A DNA stretch of 64,000 nucleotides from JAAZPT01 sp964544955 (GTDB lineage: Bacteria > Bacillota > Clostridia > Christensenellales > Aristaeellaceae), in contig CAZJEB010000006.1 of the NCBI GenBank assembly GCA_964544955.1, positions 1-64,000 of the forward strand. Direction: 5' to 3'. The notes beneath the pieces were generated by a model. That model had not been told where the DNA came from and did not search any database. It saw only the letters and a program-made list of their open reading frames with translations. The first letter of the stretch is position 1. Every line of letters begins with the position of its first letter. Shown here one piece after another: positions 54,535 through 63,415 of the stretch. The position numbers and the translations under genes were made by a program.

Positions 54535-54771
54535 ATGGAAAAAATAGAAAACTACACCTCTGTTATTTTAACTGATGGAAGAATTGCAGATGTATTGGAA
54601 ATATTTGGAGATCAAGATGAGTTTGTAATAATAACTGGTGAAACTCCTATAAACTGGAAAACAGAGTATGTGCGGAGAAATCAAATATTAAGACCAGCCA
54701 CAAAGGAAGAAATATAGATATCTGCTGAGGAAGATATTAAACTTTTAGAAGAACAAGGTTATTTAGGTTAA
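54535..54771 (+). pseudogene. Small protein gene with in-frame TAG
   Basis: AAGGAG precedes ATG at 54535. The frame runs 60 codons to TAG (54715-54717) and then stays open for 17 more codons with protein-like sequence (AEEDIKLLEEQGYLG) to TAA at 54769-54771. The first part (SVILTDGRIADVLEIFGDQDEFVII) looks like a small cytoplasmic beta-rich protein. Either it ends at residue 60, or a nonsense change cut off its helical tail. No family is recognised. Confidence 0.5.
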
Positions 54772-54783
54772 AGGAAACATTAT

Positions 54784-55293
54784 ATGAAAAATACATTTAT
54801 AGAAACTGAAAGGCTTATTTTAAGGCCCTTAACATTGGATGATGTTGAGGCACTTCATACTATTTTAGGTGATGAGCAAATAATGGAGCATTACCCAAAA
54901 GCTTTTGATATTAATCAAACAAAGGCTTGGATACAAAAAAACATAGAGCGCTATTCTGTATTTGGTTTTGGCCTTTGGGCTGTTGTGATTAAACAAAACA
55001 ATGTTTTAATTGGTGATTGTGGTATAACAATGCAAAACATAAATGGCTTTATTAGGCCAGAAATTGGTTACCACATACATAAAAATTACCAAAGGCAAGG
55101 CTATGCCAAAGAGGCAGGTATAGCCTGTAAAAATTGGATTTTTAAAAACTCTACATTTAAAAAAGTATATAGCTATATGAACACCGCAAACATAGCATCC
55201 CAGGCAACAGCAAAAGCTATAGGTATGATTAAGGTAGATGAATATGTGGATGATGGGATTGATGTAAGTGTGTATGAAATTGGGAATGATTAA
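54784..55293 (+). CDS. GNAT-family N-acetyltransferase (RimJ/RimL-like)
   Basis: A 169-residue protein. TERLILRPLTLDDVEALH opens it, EIGYHIHKNYQRQGYAKEA holds the acetyl-CoA loop near residue 100, and NIASQATAKAIGM ends the domain, all typical of the RimJ/RimL group. AAAGGAAA precedes the ATG. It is the sixth acetyltransferase gene in this window. It likely shares a transcript with the small genes on both sides. Confidence 0.85.
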   Translation: MKNTFIETERLILRPLTLDDVEALHTILGDEQIMEHYPKAFDINQTKAWIQKNIERYSVFGFGLWAVVIKQNNVLIGDCGITMQNINGFIRPEIGYHIHKNYQRQGYAKEAGIACKNWIFKNSTFKKVYSYMNTANIASQATAKAIGMIKVDEYVDDGIDVSVYEIGND

Positions 55294-55332
55294 TTTTTAT
55301 AATATTTAATAGTTTAATTTAAGGGGTATAAA

Positions 55333-55521
55333 ATGAGAATTATTGCACCTAAGGATATAGAGGAAGAGGGAAAAGTATTAGTTAATAAATGGTTTAAAGA
55401 AAGTGAAGGTATGAGTATTGAAGAATATCTTGATAAATATAGTTCCCAAAAAGCTAAAAGATATATGAAAAAATTAGAGTTATGGCAAAAAGAATCAGAA
55501 AAACGAGGAGCAAGAAAATAG
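55333..55521 (+). CDS. Small hypothetical protein
   Basis: A 62-residue charged, helical protein. AAGGGG precedes the ATG. A middle stretch (GMSIEEYLDKYSSQKAKRYM) and Lys/Glu-rich end suggest a small nucleic-acid-binding or structural role, but no family is recognised. It lies 39 bases after the acetyltransferase gene. Confidence 0.55.
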   Translation: MRIIAPKDIEEEGKVLVNKWFKESEGMSIEEYLDKYSSQKAKRYMKKLELWQKESEKRGARK

Positions 55522-55564
55522 CCTAACAGAAGTATTTGTTGGTTTTATGTATGCAAAAAATATT

Positions 55565-55588
55565 AACCACGCACAACAGCGTGGTTTT
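55565..55588 (+). terminator. Rho-independent terminator
   Basis: AACCACGC (55565-55572) pairs with GCGTGGTT (55579-55586) with T bases following. It ends the plus-strand small-gene operon. Confidence 0.7.
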
Positions 55589-55677
55589 AAATTGCAATAA
55601 AAAGCATTAAAAACAAAAAACAAGCTTTAAATGATGAATTAAAAAAAGTTAATGTTGATGAATATAAAAATAACCCC

Positions 55678-55756
55678 TGCAAACATTGTCTCTCAACTAT
55701 CCCGTTTGATATCATTTAGCCAAGTTTCAAGGTTAAAGTGATCCCTTGACCCACCT
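55678..55756 (-). repeat. R1 repeat, degenerate
   Basis: GCAAACATTGTC, CCCGTTTG and TCCCTTGACCCACC words remain in order, but the internal hairpins are lost. A short open stretch (55595-55679) before it may be a gene remnant. Confidence 0.6.
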
Positions 55757-56865
55757 TACACTCTATCTATATCCATATAAACTGTGCAATCTTCATCTAA
55801 TACGCTTTTTATATCTGCTATAACTTCATTTTTTATTGTTTCATCGCTTTTTTTATACTTATAGGGTACATCCATATCAAAAAATATTTTATATAAGTTT
55901 GGCAAGTGTTTAACCCTAAAATCGTGTATTGTTAAGCTAGCATCATAATTTTTAACAACACCGTTTACCAAGGCTAAAACTCGCCTATGTTCATCATCAT
56001 CAACAACATCAGGGTCTATATGTATTGTGGCTTCTAAGCCCCATTTTTGTTTTATAACCCTCTCTATTTTATCCACTACATCATGTATTTCTACCAAGTC
56101 TGATTTACTATCCACAACCACGTGGGATGTTATCATGGAATTTTCGTGGCCATAGTTATGTATTATAGTATCATGCACCGACCTTATATGACTATCCTCC
56201 AACATAAAGGCTTCTATTTCGTGCTTTATATCGTTCATGGATGAATCACCTATTAAGGGGTTTATTGTGTCCCTCGCGGCTTGATAGCCTGAATAAAGTA
56301 TCAACAAAGATACTATCAAGCCCATATATCCATCCACCAATGTTCCACTTAAATCAAACACTATTACCGATAATAATACTGCTGATGTAGCAAATACATC
56401 GCTTAAGCTATCCTTAGAATTAGCTATAAGCGTAGGGGAACTAATCTTTTTACCCAAATGCCTATTAAGGGCAAAAGTGAACACCTTGGCAAATATGGAT
56501 ACAACCAACATAATATAAACGCTTATATCGCTATATATATGCTCTGGCGTTATAATGCGTGTATAGGATGATTTTGCAAGCTCTACACCAGTTAATAATA
56601 TGAGGAATGCTACCACCAAGCCAGATAAATATTCCAACCTACCATGGCCAAAGGGGTGCTCACTATCCGCCTTTTTACTTGCTAATTTAAAGCCCACAAT
56701 AACTACAACAGAGCTTAAAATATCCATAAGGTTATTAAAAGCATCTGCCTGTATAGCTATAGAATTAGCCTTTATACCATATATTAATTTAAAGGCAAAT
56801 AGGGCAATGTTTACACCAACACCTATAAGCCCAGCAATCATGCCTATCTTTTTTCTATCCTGCAT
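55756..56865 (-). CDS. Cation diffusion facilitator transporter
   Basis: A 369-residue membrane protein with six helices and a C-terminal cytoplasmic domain. The metal site in helix 2 is QADAFNNLMDILSS (two Asp, with Asn at the position that is His in zinc types), and in helix 5 NSKDSLSDVFATS. HPFGHGRLEYLSGLV is the conserved loop. A C-terminal ferredoxin-like dimer domain starts near residue 205 (SHIRSVHDTIIHNYG). The DAFNN type suggests Mn or Fe rather than Zn. It exports a divalent metal ion. Confidence 0.88.
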   Translation of the reverse strand: MQDRKKIGMIAGLIGVGVNIALFAFKLIYGIKANSIAIQADAFNNLMDILSSVVVIVGFKLASKKADSEHPFGHGRLEYLSGLVVAFLILLTGVELAKSSYTRIITPEHIYSDISVYIMLVVSIFAKVFTFALNRHLGKKISSPTLIANSKDSLSDVFATSAVLLSVIVFDLSGTLVDGYMGLIVSLLILYSGYQAARDTINPLIGDSSMNDIKHEIEAFMLEDSHIRSVHDTIIHNYGHENSMITSHVVVDSKSDLVEIHDVVDKIERVIKQKWGLEATIHIDPDVVDDDEHRRVLALVNGVVKNYDASLTIHDFRVKHLPNLYKIFFDMDVPYKYKKSDETIKNEVIADIKSVLDEDCTVYMDIDRV

Positions 56866-56936
56866 ATTATCACCTCTAATGTGGATTTTTGCTATTCTAC
56901 TACAAATGCCAAACTATATCAATTGTTTTTACAACA

Positions 56937-56962
56937 TAAAACAAGGCTTTAGCCCTGTTTTT
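56937..56962 (-). terminator. Rho-independent terminator
   Basis: AAAACAAGGC faces GCCCTGTTTT with one mismatch, with A/T runs on both sides. It lies just beyond the minus-strand gene ending at 56989. Confidence 0.65.
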
Positions 56963-56988
56963 ATTATTTTATTTATTTACCTACAAAT

Positions 56989-57459
56989 TTATTTTAATTT
57001 AACAGGTATAAAGGTTTCCATTATTGCAAAGCCTTGTTTGGCTATAATTTCGGCAGGAGTAATTATATGACCCATGGAGTAATGGTTTGGTCTTTCATCC
57101 AATTCAAATATACCGCTATCATTTATAAAATTTATAGCCTCATTATACAGGCGCTCGTTTGTTTCATTATCTTGATCCACATAGGTATAGCATAGGTAAT
57201 AGCCACCATCAAAGTTTATATGCTCATAGCCGCCATCATCCATACCCTCGGCTAAGGCCCACCACCAAACTAAGCCATTATTTTGTTTATCATAAAACAG
57301 AAAATCGCGGGGCATAAAGCTATCCTTTGGCAAGGGTTTTATTGCTGAAAAGTAGGCATCAAACTTGCCTAATATTCCCTTTGGGGAAAAATCAAATTCC
57401 TTATCCACCCCAGAGCTTACAGCAGTAAAGGGAGGCAACTCAATTATTCTAAAATTCAT
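56989..57459 (-). CDS. GyrI-like/effector-binding domain protein
   Basis: A 156-residue single-domain protein. The strand FRIIELPPFTAVSSGVDKEFD and the end IIAKQGFAIMETFIPVK match GyrI-like small-molecule binding domains that also occur in AraC-type regulators. No DNA-binding domain is attached. GGAGC precedes the ATG. It lies 20 bases from argD in the same direction, so it may be transcribed with the arg genes. Function is unknown. Confidence 0.65.
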   Translation of the reverse strand: MNFRIIELPPFTAVSSGVDKEFDFSPKGILGKFDAYFSAIKPLPKDSFMPRDFLFYDKQNNGLVWWWALAEGMDDGGYEHINFDGGYYLCYTYVDQDNETNERLYNEAINFINDSGIFELDERPNHYSMGHIITPAEIIAKQGFAIMETFIPVKLK

Positions 57460-57479
57460 ATAAATAGCTCCTTGGTGCC

Positions 57480-58643
57480 TTACGCCTCGTTTATAGCCTT
57501 AATTAGTACAGCCAAAGCTTTTGTTAATTGGGGGAAAGGTATATTTAGGGCGGGGAGTAGCCTTATTTTATTTTTAGCCTTTATAACTAAAACACCGTTT
57601 AATAGGCATTCGGCCACAACTTTATCGGGGTCGCCCATTACCTCTATGCCAAGCATAAGGCCACGGCCAGATATGGATTTTACTTTTGTGGATATGGCTA
57701 GGCTATCGCTTATTATTCTATGCTTTACATTAACAGCCTCTAAAATAGCCTTATCTATACGGCTTACAACGCTTATTGCCCCAGCGCAAGCTATGGGGTT
57801 GCCACCAAATGTGGAGCCATGGTCGCCAAAGCCTAGGGTATTTTCAAGCTTTTTGCCATATATACATGCCCCTATGGGTAGGCCACCGCCTAAACCTTTT
57901 GCAGTAGTAACAATGTCGGGATATATGCTGTAATTCATATAGTCAAAAAACTCGCCTGTTCTACCTAGGCCTGTTTGAATTTCATCAACTATTAATATAA
58001 TATCCTTCTTTTGAGCCTGGTAATAAGCTTCCCAAACAAATTCCTTGCTTAAAACATTTATTCCACCTTCGCCCTGTATGGTTTCTATCATAATGGCGCA
58101 TATGGATTCATCCTGTAAAGCTTCCTGCAAGGCGCCTTTTGTGGGGGCACAATGTACAAAACCCGGGGTTAAGGGCTGGAAGTTTTTATGGAATACATCC
58201 TGACCGGTTGCCGCAAGGGTTGTAAGGGTTCGCCCGTGGAAACTGTTGCTAAGGCTAAGTATTTTGTGCCTACCTTCCCCATATTTATCCTGAGAGTATT
58301 TTCTTGCAAGCTTTATAGCACACTCGTTTGCCTCAGCACCACTGTTGCCAAAAAACACCTTGCTAAGCTTAGATTTTTCCACAAGGAGCTTTGCAAGTAT
58401 TGTGGCGGGCTGGGTATAGTATAAGTTTGAGGTATGGCTAAGTTGACCCGTTTGAGCAATAACGGCACTTTGCCAAGCTTCATCACAATAGCCAAATATG
58501 TTTACAGCTATGCCTCCAGCTAAATCTATATATTCCTTGCCCTTATCATCATAGGCCAAGCTACCTTTACCCTCAACTAATGTTATAGGAAAACGCTTGT
58601 AGGTTTGGGCAATATACTTGTTATCCATTTCAAAAGTGTTCAT
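57480..58643 (-). CDS. argD: Acetylornithine aminotransferase
   Basis: A 387-residue class III PLP enzyme. The PLP-binding lysine is Lys249 in TTAKGLGGGLPIGA. The blocks VFFGNSGAEANECAIKLAR, SFHGRTLTTLAATG and IVDEIQTGLGRTG are family hallmarks. It converts N-acetylglutamate semialdehyde and glutamate to N2-acetylornithine and 2-oxoglutarate. It is last in argC-argJ-argB-argD, 63 bases after argB. A normal length and intact motifs are seen. Confidence 0.93.
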   Translation of the reverse strand: MNTFEMDNKYIAQTYKRFPITLVEGKGSLAYDDKGKEYIDLAGGIAVNIFGYCDEAWQSAVIAQTGQLSHTSNLYYTQPATILAKLLVEKSKLSKVFFGNSGAEANECAIKLARKYSQDKYGEGRHKILSLSNSFHGRTLTTLAATGQDVFHKNFQPLTPGFVHCAPTKGALQEALQDESICAIMIETIQGEGGINVLSKEFVWEAYYQAQKKDIILIVDEIQTGLGRTGEFFDYMNYSIYPDIVTTAKGLGGGLPIGACIYGKKLENTLGFGDHGSTFGGNPIACAGAISVVSRIDKAILEAVNVKHRIISDSLAISTKVKSISGRGLMLGIEVMGDPDKVVAECLLNGVLVIKAKNKIRLLPALNIPFPQLTKALAVLIKAINEA

Positions 58644-58706
58644 TAAATATCCCCTTAAAATATAATAGTATTATTATATAGTTTTTGATAAAAGCTTACA
58701 AGCTTG

Positions 58707-59561
58707 TTATTTTATAAACATGGTACCTGAACCATCGGCGGTAAGGGTTTCAAGCAATATACTGTGGGGAACTCGTCCATCAAGTATAAACACCTTTTTA
58801 ACCCCAAGGTTTACTGCATTTACACAACACTCCATTTTAGGAATCATTCCACCGCTTACAGTTCCATCCTTATAAAGCTTATCCGCAAGGGCTAAATCCA
58901 CAACGGGTATAAGGCTACTTTTATCATTAGGGTTGGACATAATGCCCGCAACATCCGTCATAAATATTAAACATTCGGCATTTATGGATGCGGCTATATG
59001 GCCAGCGACAGTGTCGGCATTTACATTGTATACATTGCCTTGTTTGTCCCTTGCTATGCTACTTATTACGGGGATATAGTCCTTTTCAAGCAAATCGTAT
59101 ATGGCTTGGGGGTTAACCTTTGTAACATTGCCCACAAAGCCAAGATCCTCACTTTTTTGTTCCGCCTCTATAAGGGAGCCATCCATGCCAGATATGCCCA
59201 TGGCCTTGCCACCTTTTGTTTCAAGAAGGTTTACAAGGCTTTTGTTTACTTTGCCCGCAAGGGCCATTTGAACATAATCCATAGTTTCGCTATCGGTAAC
59301 GCGTAAACCGTTTACTGTGTAGCTAACTTTGCCCACCTTGGCAAGCAAATCGTTAATCTCCGGCCCACCACCATGTACAAGCACAATTTTAACCCCTACA
59401 AGCTTTAGTAGTAATATGTCACTCATAACCTGTTGCTTTAAGGCCTCGTTTACCATGGCATTGCCACCATATTTTATTACAACAATTTTGTTATAGTATT
59501 CCTGAATGTAGGGTAAAGCTTCGGTTAGTACTTCCGCCCGTTTTGCACTATCTATATTCAT
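58707..59561 (-). CDS. argB: Acetylglutamate kinase
   Basis: A 284-residue amino-acid kinase. The phosphate-binding KYGGNAMVN, the VLVHGGGPEIN loop, and GVKKVFILDGRVPHS near the end are all present. It phosphorylates N-acetyl-L-glutamate, the second step of arginine synthesis. The N-terminal helix (AEVLTEALPYIQEYYNK) is the hexamer-forming extension of arginine-feedback-inhibited types. ATGA overlap with argJ shows translational coupling. Confidence 0.95.
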   Translation of the reverse strand: MNIDSAKRAEVLTEALPYIQEYYNKIVVIKYGGNAMVNEALKQQVMSDILLLKLVGVKIVLVHGGGPEINDLLAKVGKVSYTVNGLRVTDSETMDYVQMALAGKVNKSLVNLLETKGGKAMGISGMDGSLIEAEQKSEDLGFVGNVTKVNPQAIYDLLEKDYIPVISSIARDKQGNVYNVNADTVAGHIAASINAECLIFMTDVAGIMSNPNDKSSLIPVVDLALADKLYKDGTVSGGMIPKMECCVNAVNLGVKKVFILDGRVPHSILLETLTADGSGTMFIK

Positions 59562-60769
59562 GACCTGTAATCTCCGTTAATTTTTACATAGTCGTAGCTT
59601 AAATCGCAACCCCATGCTTTGGCGGAGAATTCCCCCTCCTTTAAATCTACAATTATTTCTATTTCCTTTTCAAGGAGTATTTTTTTAGCCTCATCCTCAC
59701 TAAAGGCTATGCTACCACCATTTTTACATACGAGTATGGCGCCTGATTTGCTTTTAAAAGTAACATCTATTTGGCTTACATCCACATTAGCACCACTATA
59801 ACCTATGGCACAGAGTACACGACCCCAGTTGGCATCGGCACCAAACATGGCAGCCTTGAATAAGCTGCTGCATATAACACTTTTGGCGGATTTTTTTGCA
59901 TCATCTAAGGTTTTTGCCCCATTAACAATACACTCTAAACGCTTTGTGGCACCCTCACCATCGGCGGCAATTTCCTTGCAAAGCTCCATAGTTATTGTGT
60001 TTAGGGCTTTCATAAATTGGGCAAAGTTGGCATCATCTGTTGATATTAAACTATTGCCAGCCATGCCATTGGCCATAAGGCATACAAAATCGTTTGTGGA
60101 TGTATCACCATCAACGCTTAACATGTTGAATGTGCTTTGTATATCATGCTTTAGGGCAATGTTTAGCATTTCACTGCTTATGGCTACATCCGTTGTAATA
60201 AACACAAGCATTGTTGCCATGTTGGGGTGTATCATGCCACTACCTTTGGCAATAGCGCCTATATGGCAGGTTTTGCCATTTATATCAAATTGTAGGGCAA
60301 GCTCTTTTTTTACAGTATCGGTGGTCATAATAGCTTGGGCAGAAGCATCGCTTTTGTTACCTAAACCATTTACAAGGCTTGGTATGCCAGCTTTTATTGG
60401 GTTTATATCCAAAACTTGACCTATAACCCCTGTGGAGGCAACAATAACATTATCTACAGGTATACCAAGAGCTTCGGCGGTATACTCACACATTTGTGTT
60501 GCAACTTCTATACCGTTTGTGTTGCAAGTGTTGGCATTGCCACTGTTGCAAATTATGGCTTGGGCTATACCGTTGTGTAGGTGAGCCTTTGATACCTCAA
60601 GGGGAGCACCTTTAACAAGGTTTAATGTGTAAACCGCGGCCGTGTTTGCAGTAACTTCGCTGTAAATAAGGGCTAAATCCTTTTTATTTTTGTTTTTGCG
60701 TATACCACAATGTATGCCATTAGCTTTAAAACCAAGGGGCGCACATACACCACCATTAATTATTTTCAT
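59558..60769 (-). CDS. argJ: Bifunctional ornithine acetyltransferase/N-acetylglutamate synthase
   Basis: A 403-residue ArgJ. The self-cleavage site is Ala185-Thr186 in HPNMATMLVF, giving alpha and beta chains. N-terminal blocks (GFKANGIHCGIRKNKNKKDL) and ICNSGNANTCN are typical. It recycles the acetyl group from acetylornithine to glutamate. GGAGGC precedes the ATG, and the gene overlaps argC by 14 bases. No argE or argA is needed in this cycle. Confidence 0.95.
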   Translation of the reverse strand: MKIINGGVCAPLGFKANGIHCGIRKNKNKKDLALIYSEVTANTAAVYTLNLVKGAPLEVSKAHLHNGIAQAIICNSGNANTCNTNGIEVATQMCEYTAEALGIPVDNVIVASTGVIGQVLDINPIKAGIPSLVNGLGNKSDASAQAIMTTDTVKKELALQFDINGKTCHIGAIAKGSGMIHPNMATMLVFITTDVAISSEMLNIALKHDIQSTFNMLSVDGDTSTNDFVCLMANGMAGNSLISTDDANFAQFMKALNTITMELCKEIAADGEGATKRLECIVNGAKTLDDAKKSAKSVICSSLFKAAMFGADANWGRVLCAIGYSGANVDVSQIDVTFKSKSGAILVCKNGGSIAFSEDEAKKILLEKEIEIIVDLKEGEFSAKAWGCDLSYDYVKINGDYRS

Positions 60770-61688
60770 AAATGCCTCCTATATTTAGGCCTGTGCTTTC
60801 AGGTAGGCCACATACAATGTTCATGCACTGTATGGCGGCTCCACTAGCACCTTTGCCAAGATTATCGTAAAGGGCTGTAAGTAAAATTCTATCCTCATTG
60901 CCCCCTACACTTATGTACATATTATCAAAACCCGCCATGGAATTGCTTGCTATAAAGCCACTTTCCTGTATATTATCCACATATTTTACAAGGCCATTGT
61001 ATTGGGCGTAGGCTTGTTTTATATCCTCCATTGTGCCATTAATTTGGGTTTTGAAAAGGGGTATAGTAACTTCCATTCCCCTAAAATAGTCGGCCACAAT
61101 GGGGCAGAATATAGGGGCGGTTTGTAGGCCTGTGTAAAATTGCATTTCCGGCAAGTGCTTGTGATTTTGGCTTATGCCATATTGCCGAGGGCTGCTTAGG
61201 GCTTGGGAACGATTGGGGGATTGATAATCGGCAATCATATTTTTGCCACCACCGCTGTAACCAGTAAGGCTAGTGCAAGTTATAAGGGCATTAGGGCTTA
61301 ATATTCCCTTTTGAATTAGGGGATATATAAGGGCGATAAAACCACTTGCATGGCAACCAGGCACGGATATGTGTTTAGCGTTTTGTATTTTTATACGGTG
61401 CTGGGGAGAAAGCTCGGGGAAACCATAGACAAATTTTAACCGGTGGGCAGTAGAGGCATCAATTACGGTTACATTGGGGTTTTCTATCATGCTTATGGCA
61501 TCTATAGCACCCTCATCGGGGAGGCATAGGAAGGCGATATCACAGCTGTTTAGCATAGCTTTACGCATTTGTGGGTCACGCCTTTGTTCGTTGGGTAGGG
61601 TTAATAGTTCCACATCGGGGCGGGATATTAATCTATCATAAATTAGTAGGCCAGTTGTACCACTTTTACCATCAATAAATACTTTCAT
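60756..61688 (-). CDS. argC: N-acetyl-gamma-glutamyl-phosphate reductase, type 2
   Basis: A 310-residue short-type ArgC. The start at 61688 has GAGGT upstream; a longer frame upstream has no signal. The opening MKVFIDGKSGTTGLLIYDRL is the type 2 signature. The catalytic Cys112 stands in SVPGCHASGF. It reduces N-acetylglutamyl phosphate to the semialdehyde with NADPH. It is the first gene of the arg operon. Confidence 0.93.
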   Translation of the reverse strand: MKVFIDGKSGTTGLLIYDRLISRPDVELLTLPNEQRRDPQMRKAMLNSCDIAFLCLPDEGAIDAISMIENPNVTVIDASTAHRLKFVYGFPELSPQHRIKIQNAKHISVPGCHASGFIALIYPLIQKGILSPNALITCTSLTGYSGGGKNMIADYQSPNRSQALSSPRQYGISQNHKHLPEMQFYTGLQTAPIFCPIVADYFRGMEVTIPLFKTQINGTMEDIKQAYAQYNGLVKYVDNIQESGFIASNSMAGFDNMYISVGGNEDRILLTALYDNLGKGASGAAIQCMNIVCGLPESTGLNIGGIYENN

Positions 61689-61743
61689 AATTACCTCACA
61701 TATTTTTGTATTGTATAAAACATTACAAAGTAATATAAAAGAG

Positions 61744-61772
61744 ATTTTAACATTAAATGTATAAATATGCAA
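61744..61772 (-). promoter_or_regulatory. arg operon promoter with ARG-box-like operator
   Basis: On the minus strand TTGCAT (61767-61772), 17 bases, TAAAAT (61744-61749). The near-palindrome TGTATAAATATGCA (61758-61771) overlaps the -35 and resembles ArgR/AhrC operators. It stands about 56 bases before argC. Confidence 0.5.
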
Positions 61773-61807
61773 TAGAAAAGAATAAATATTTATAAAAACG
61801 GGAGAGG

Positions 61808-61924
61808 TGGGTCAAGGGACTGGTCCCTTGCGGGGTAAGGGGTGGAACCCCTGAAAAAACAAGGCTTTAGCCTTGAAACTTGGCTACAAGATAGCAAACG
61901 GGAGCGTTGAGCGACAATGTTTGC
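61808..61924 (+). repeat. R1 repeat
   Basis: An R1 copy with a third variant of the first stem, AAGGGAC/GTCCCTT, still complementary. Second stem GGGGT/ACCCC. Confidence 0.85.
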
Positions 61925-61997
61925 GAGGTGGTGAGAAAAGTAATGTTTGATAAAAAATATATAAACTATTTTTATATTAGATTGGCTTTAAGTTATT

Positions 61998-62112
61998 TGT
62001 TTTCCCCACATTTACAATATAACATGTTGGATTTTTTAAAAGGGTGTTTTTGCCCTTTTTATTATGGGGTATAACAGGCTTATTGTAACGGTTAGAGGGG
62101 TGTTGGAGGTTT
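61998..62112 (+). repeat. R3 repeat
   Basis: An R3 copy after an AT-rich linker: CCACATTTACAATATAACAT, GGGTGTTTTTGCCC, TTATGGGGTATAACAGGC. It completes an R1-linker-R3 composite upstream of the WG-repeat gene. Confidence 0.8.
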
Positions 62113-62130
62113 TTATTATTTATATTAACA

Positions 62131-62159
62131 TTGCCATAAAGCATAAAATATCATAGAAT
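62131..62159 (+). promoter_or_regulatory. Promoter-like sequence
   Basis: TTGCCA (62131-62136), 17 bases, TAGAAT (62154-62159), 30 bases before the WG-repeat gene. Confidence 0.55.
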
Positions 62160-62188
62160 AATGTAACAAACACCTAAGGGGAATTCAC

Positions 62189-63379
62189 ATGAAAAAACTT
62201 ATTATTCTATTTTGTTTAATGTTAATAATACTTACAAGCACCACTGCTTTAGCTGCTTGGGGCTTTATAGATGAAACGGGCAAGCTTGTTATAGATACAG
62301 TTTGGGATAGCGTGGATGTTTTTAATGATGGCTATAGCGTTGTTGTTAAGGATGAAAAATATGGCTACATAGATAAACAAGGCAATGTAGTTGTAGATGT
62401 TGAATGGGATATGGCTTATGCCTTTAAAGATGGCCTTGGCTTAGTTATAAAAAACAATAAATTTGGCTTTGTGGATGCAAAGGGTAATGTGCTTATAGAG
62501 CCTGTTTATAGCTACGCTTCCCCTTTTTATTGTGATAGGGCTAAAATTGCCATTGATGATAAATATGGATATATAGATAAACAAGGCAATATTGTTATAG
62601 AGCCTATATTTGATAGTGCTGAGGATTTTAATAATGGCTTGGCAATAGTTTCATTAAATAACAAATATTTATTGATAAATAAAAATGGAAATAGCCTTAC
62701 AGACCCCTTATGGGATGAGATGATGTTTGTTGATGATGATTTAATAATGTTTAGATTAAATGGTAAAGAGGGCATTATTGATACAAGTGGAAACATTGTA
62801 GTTGAGCCTATATACGATTTTATTTTTATGTATAGCGAGGGCCTAAGCGTTGTTATGGATGGCAATAAGTATGGCTATATAGATAAACAAGGCAATGTAG
62901 TTATAGAGCCTAAGTTTGAGTTTGCAAGCATATTTAGTGAGGGCCTTGCATCCTTTATTAAAAATGATAAATACGGTTATATAGATAAAAAAGGTAATAT
63001 TGTTATAGAGCCTATATATGATTATGGGGAAATGTTTTGCGAGGGGCTTGCCACCATTGAAATAAACAAAAAAAGAGGCTATATAGATAAGCAAGGCAAT
63101 ACGGTGGTATTGCCATTATATGATAGCTCCAGTAGCTTTAGTAATGGTTATGCGGAAGTAATGTTAGATGGCAAAACTTACCATATTGATAAATATGCCC
63201 AAGCCCTAAATACAGAAAATTGGGATTTTGCCTTTTTTGTTAGTGATAAGCTTTTATCAGTAGAAAAACAAGGCAAATTTGGCCTTATTGATAAGTTTTA
63301 TAATGTAATTGTAGATACAATATATGATAATATGTATTATTTTACAGAAGGACTAGGAGCGGTGGAGAGTAGAGAGTAG
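62189..63379 (+). CDS. Secreted WG-repeat protein
   Basis: A 396-residue exported protein. AAGGGG precedes the ATG, and the signal peptide is about residues 1-22 (KKLIILFCLMLIILTSTTALA). About 11 to 12 WG-type beta-repeats of about 30 residues follow, each with KYGYIDKQGNVVIEPxxD. The last repeat stops at EGLGAVESRE, and an R2 piece starts 37 bases later, so the end may be cut. WG-repeat proteins are often secreted or surface-linked; the function is unknown. Confidence 0.88.
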   Translation: MKKLIILFCLMLIILTSTTALAAWGFIDETGKLVIDTVWDSVDVFNDGYSVVVKDEKYGYIDKQGNVVVDVEWDMAYAFKDGLGLVIKNNKFGFVDAKGNVLIEPVYSYASPFYCDRAKIAIDDKYGYIDKQGNIVIEPIFDSAEDFNNGLAIVSLNNKYLLINKNGNSLTDPLWDEMMFVDDDLIMFRLNGKEGIIDTSGNIVVEPIYDFIFMYSEGLSVVMDGNKYGYIDKQGNVVIEPKFEFASIFSEGLASFIKNDKYGYIDKKGNIVIEPIYDYGEMFCEGLATIEINKKRGYIDKQGNTVVLPLYDSSSSFSNGYAEVMLDGKTYHIDKYAQALNTENWDFAFFVSDKLLSVEKQGKFGLIDKFYNVIVDTIYDNMYYFTEGLGAVESRE

Positions 63380-63415
63380 CGGAGAAATGTTGTTATGATA
63401 AACTTGGTTTTTCAC

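Noticed and set aside
55595..55679. Open stretch encoding a Lys/Asn-rich peptide before the degenerate R1
   Set aside because: It has no start codon or ribosome binding site and ends in repeat sequence. It may be a gene remnant but is too short to support.
61689..61800. T-box or riboswitch before argC
   Set aside because: The leader is only about 50 bases from the promoter and has no T-box words or strong stem.
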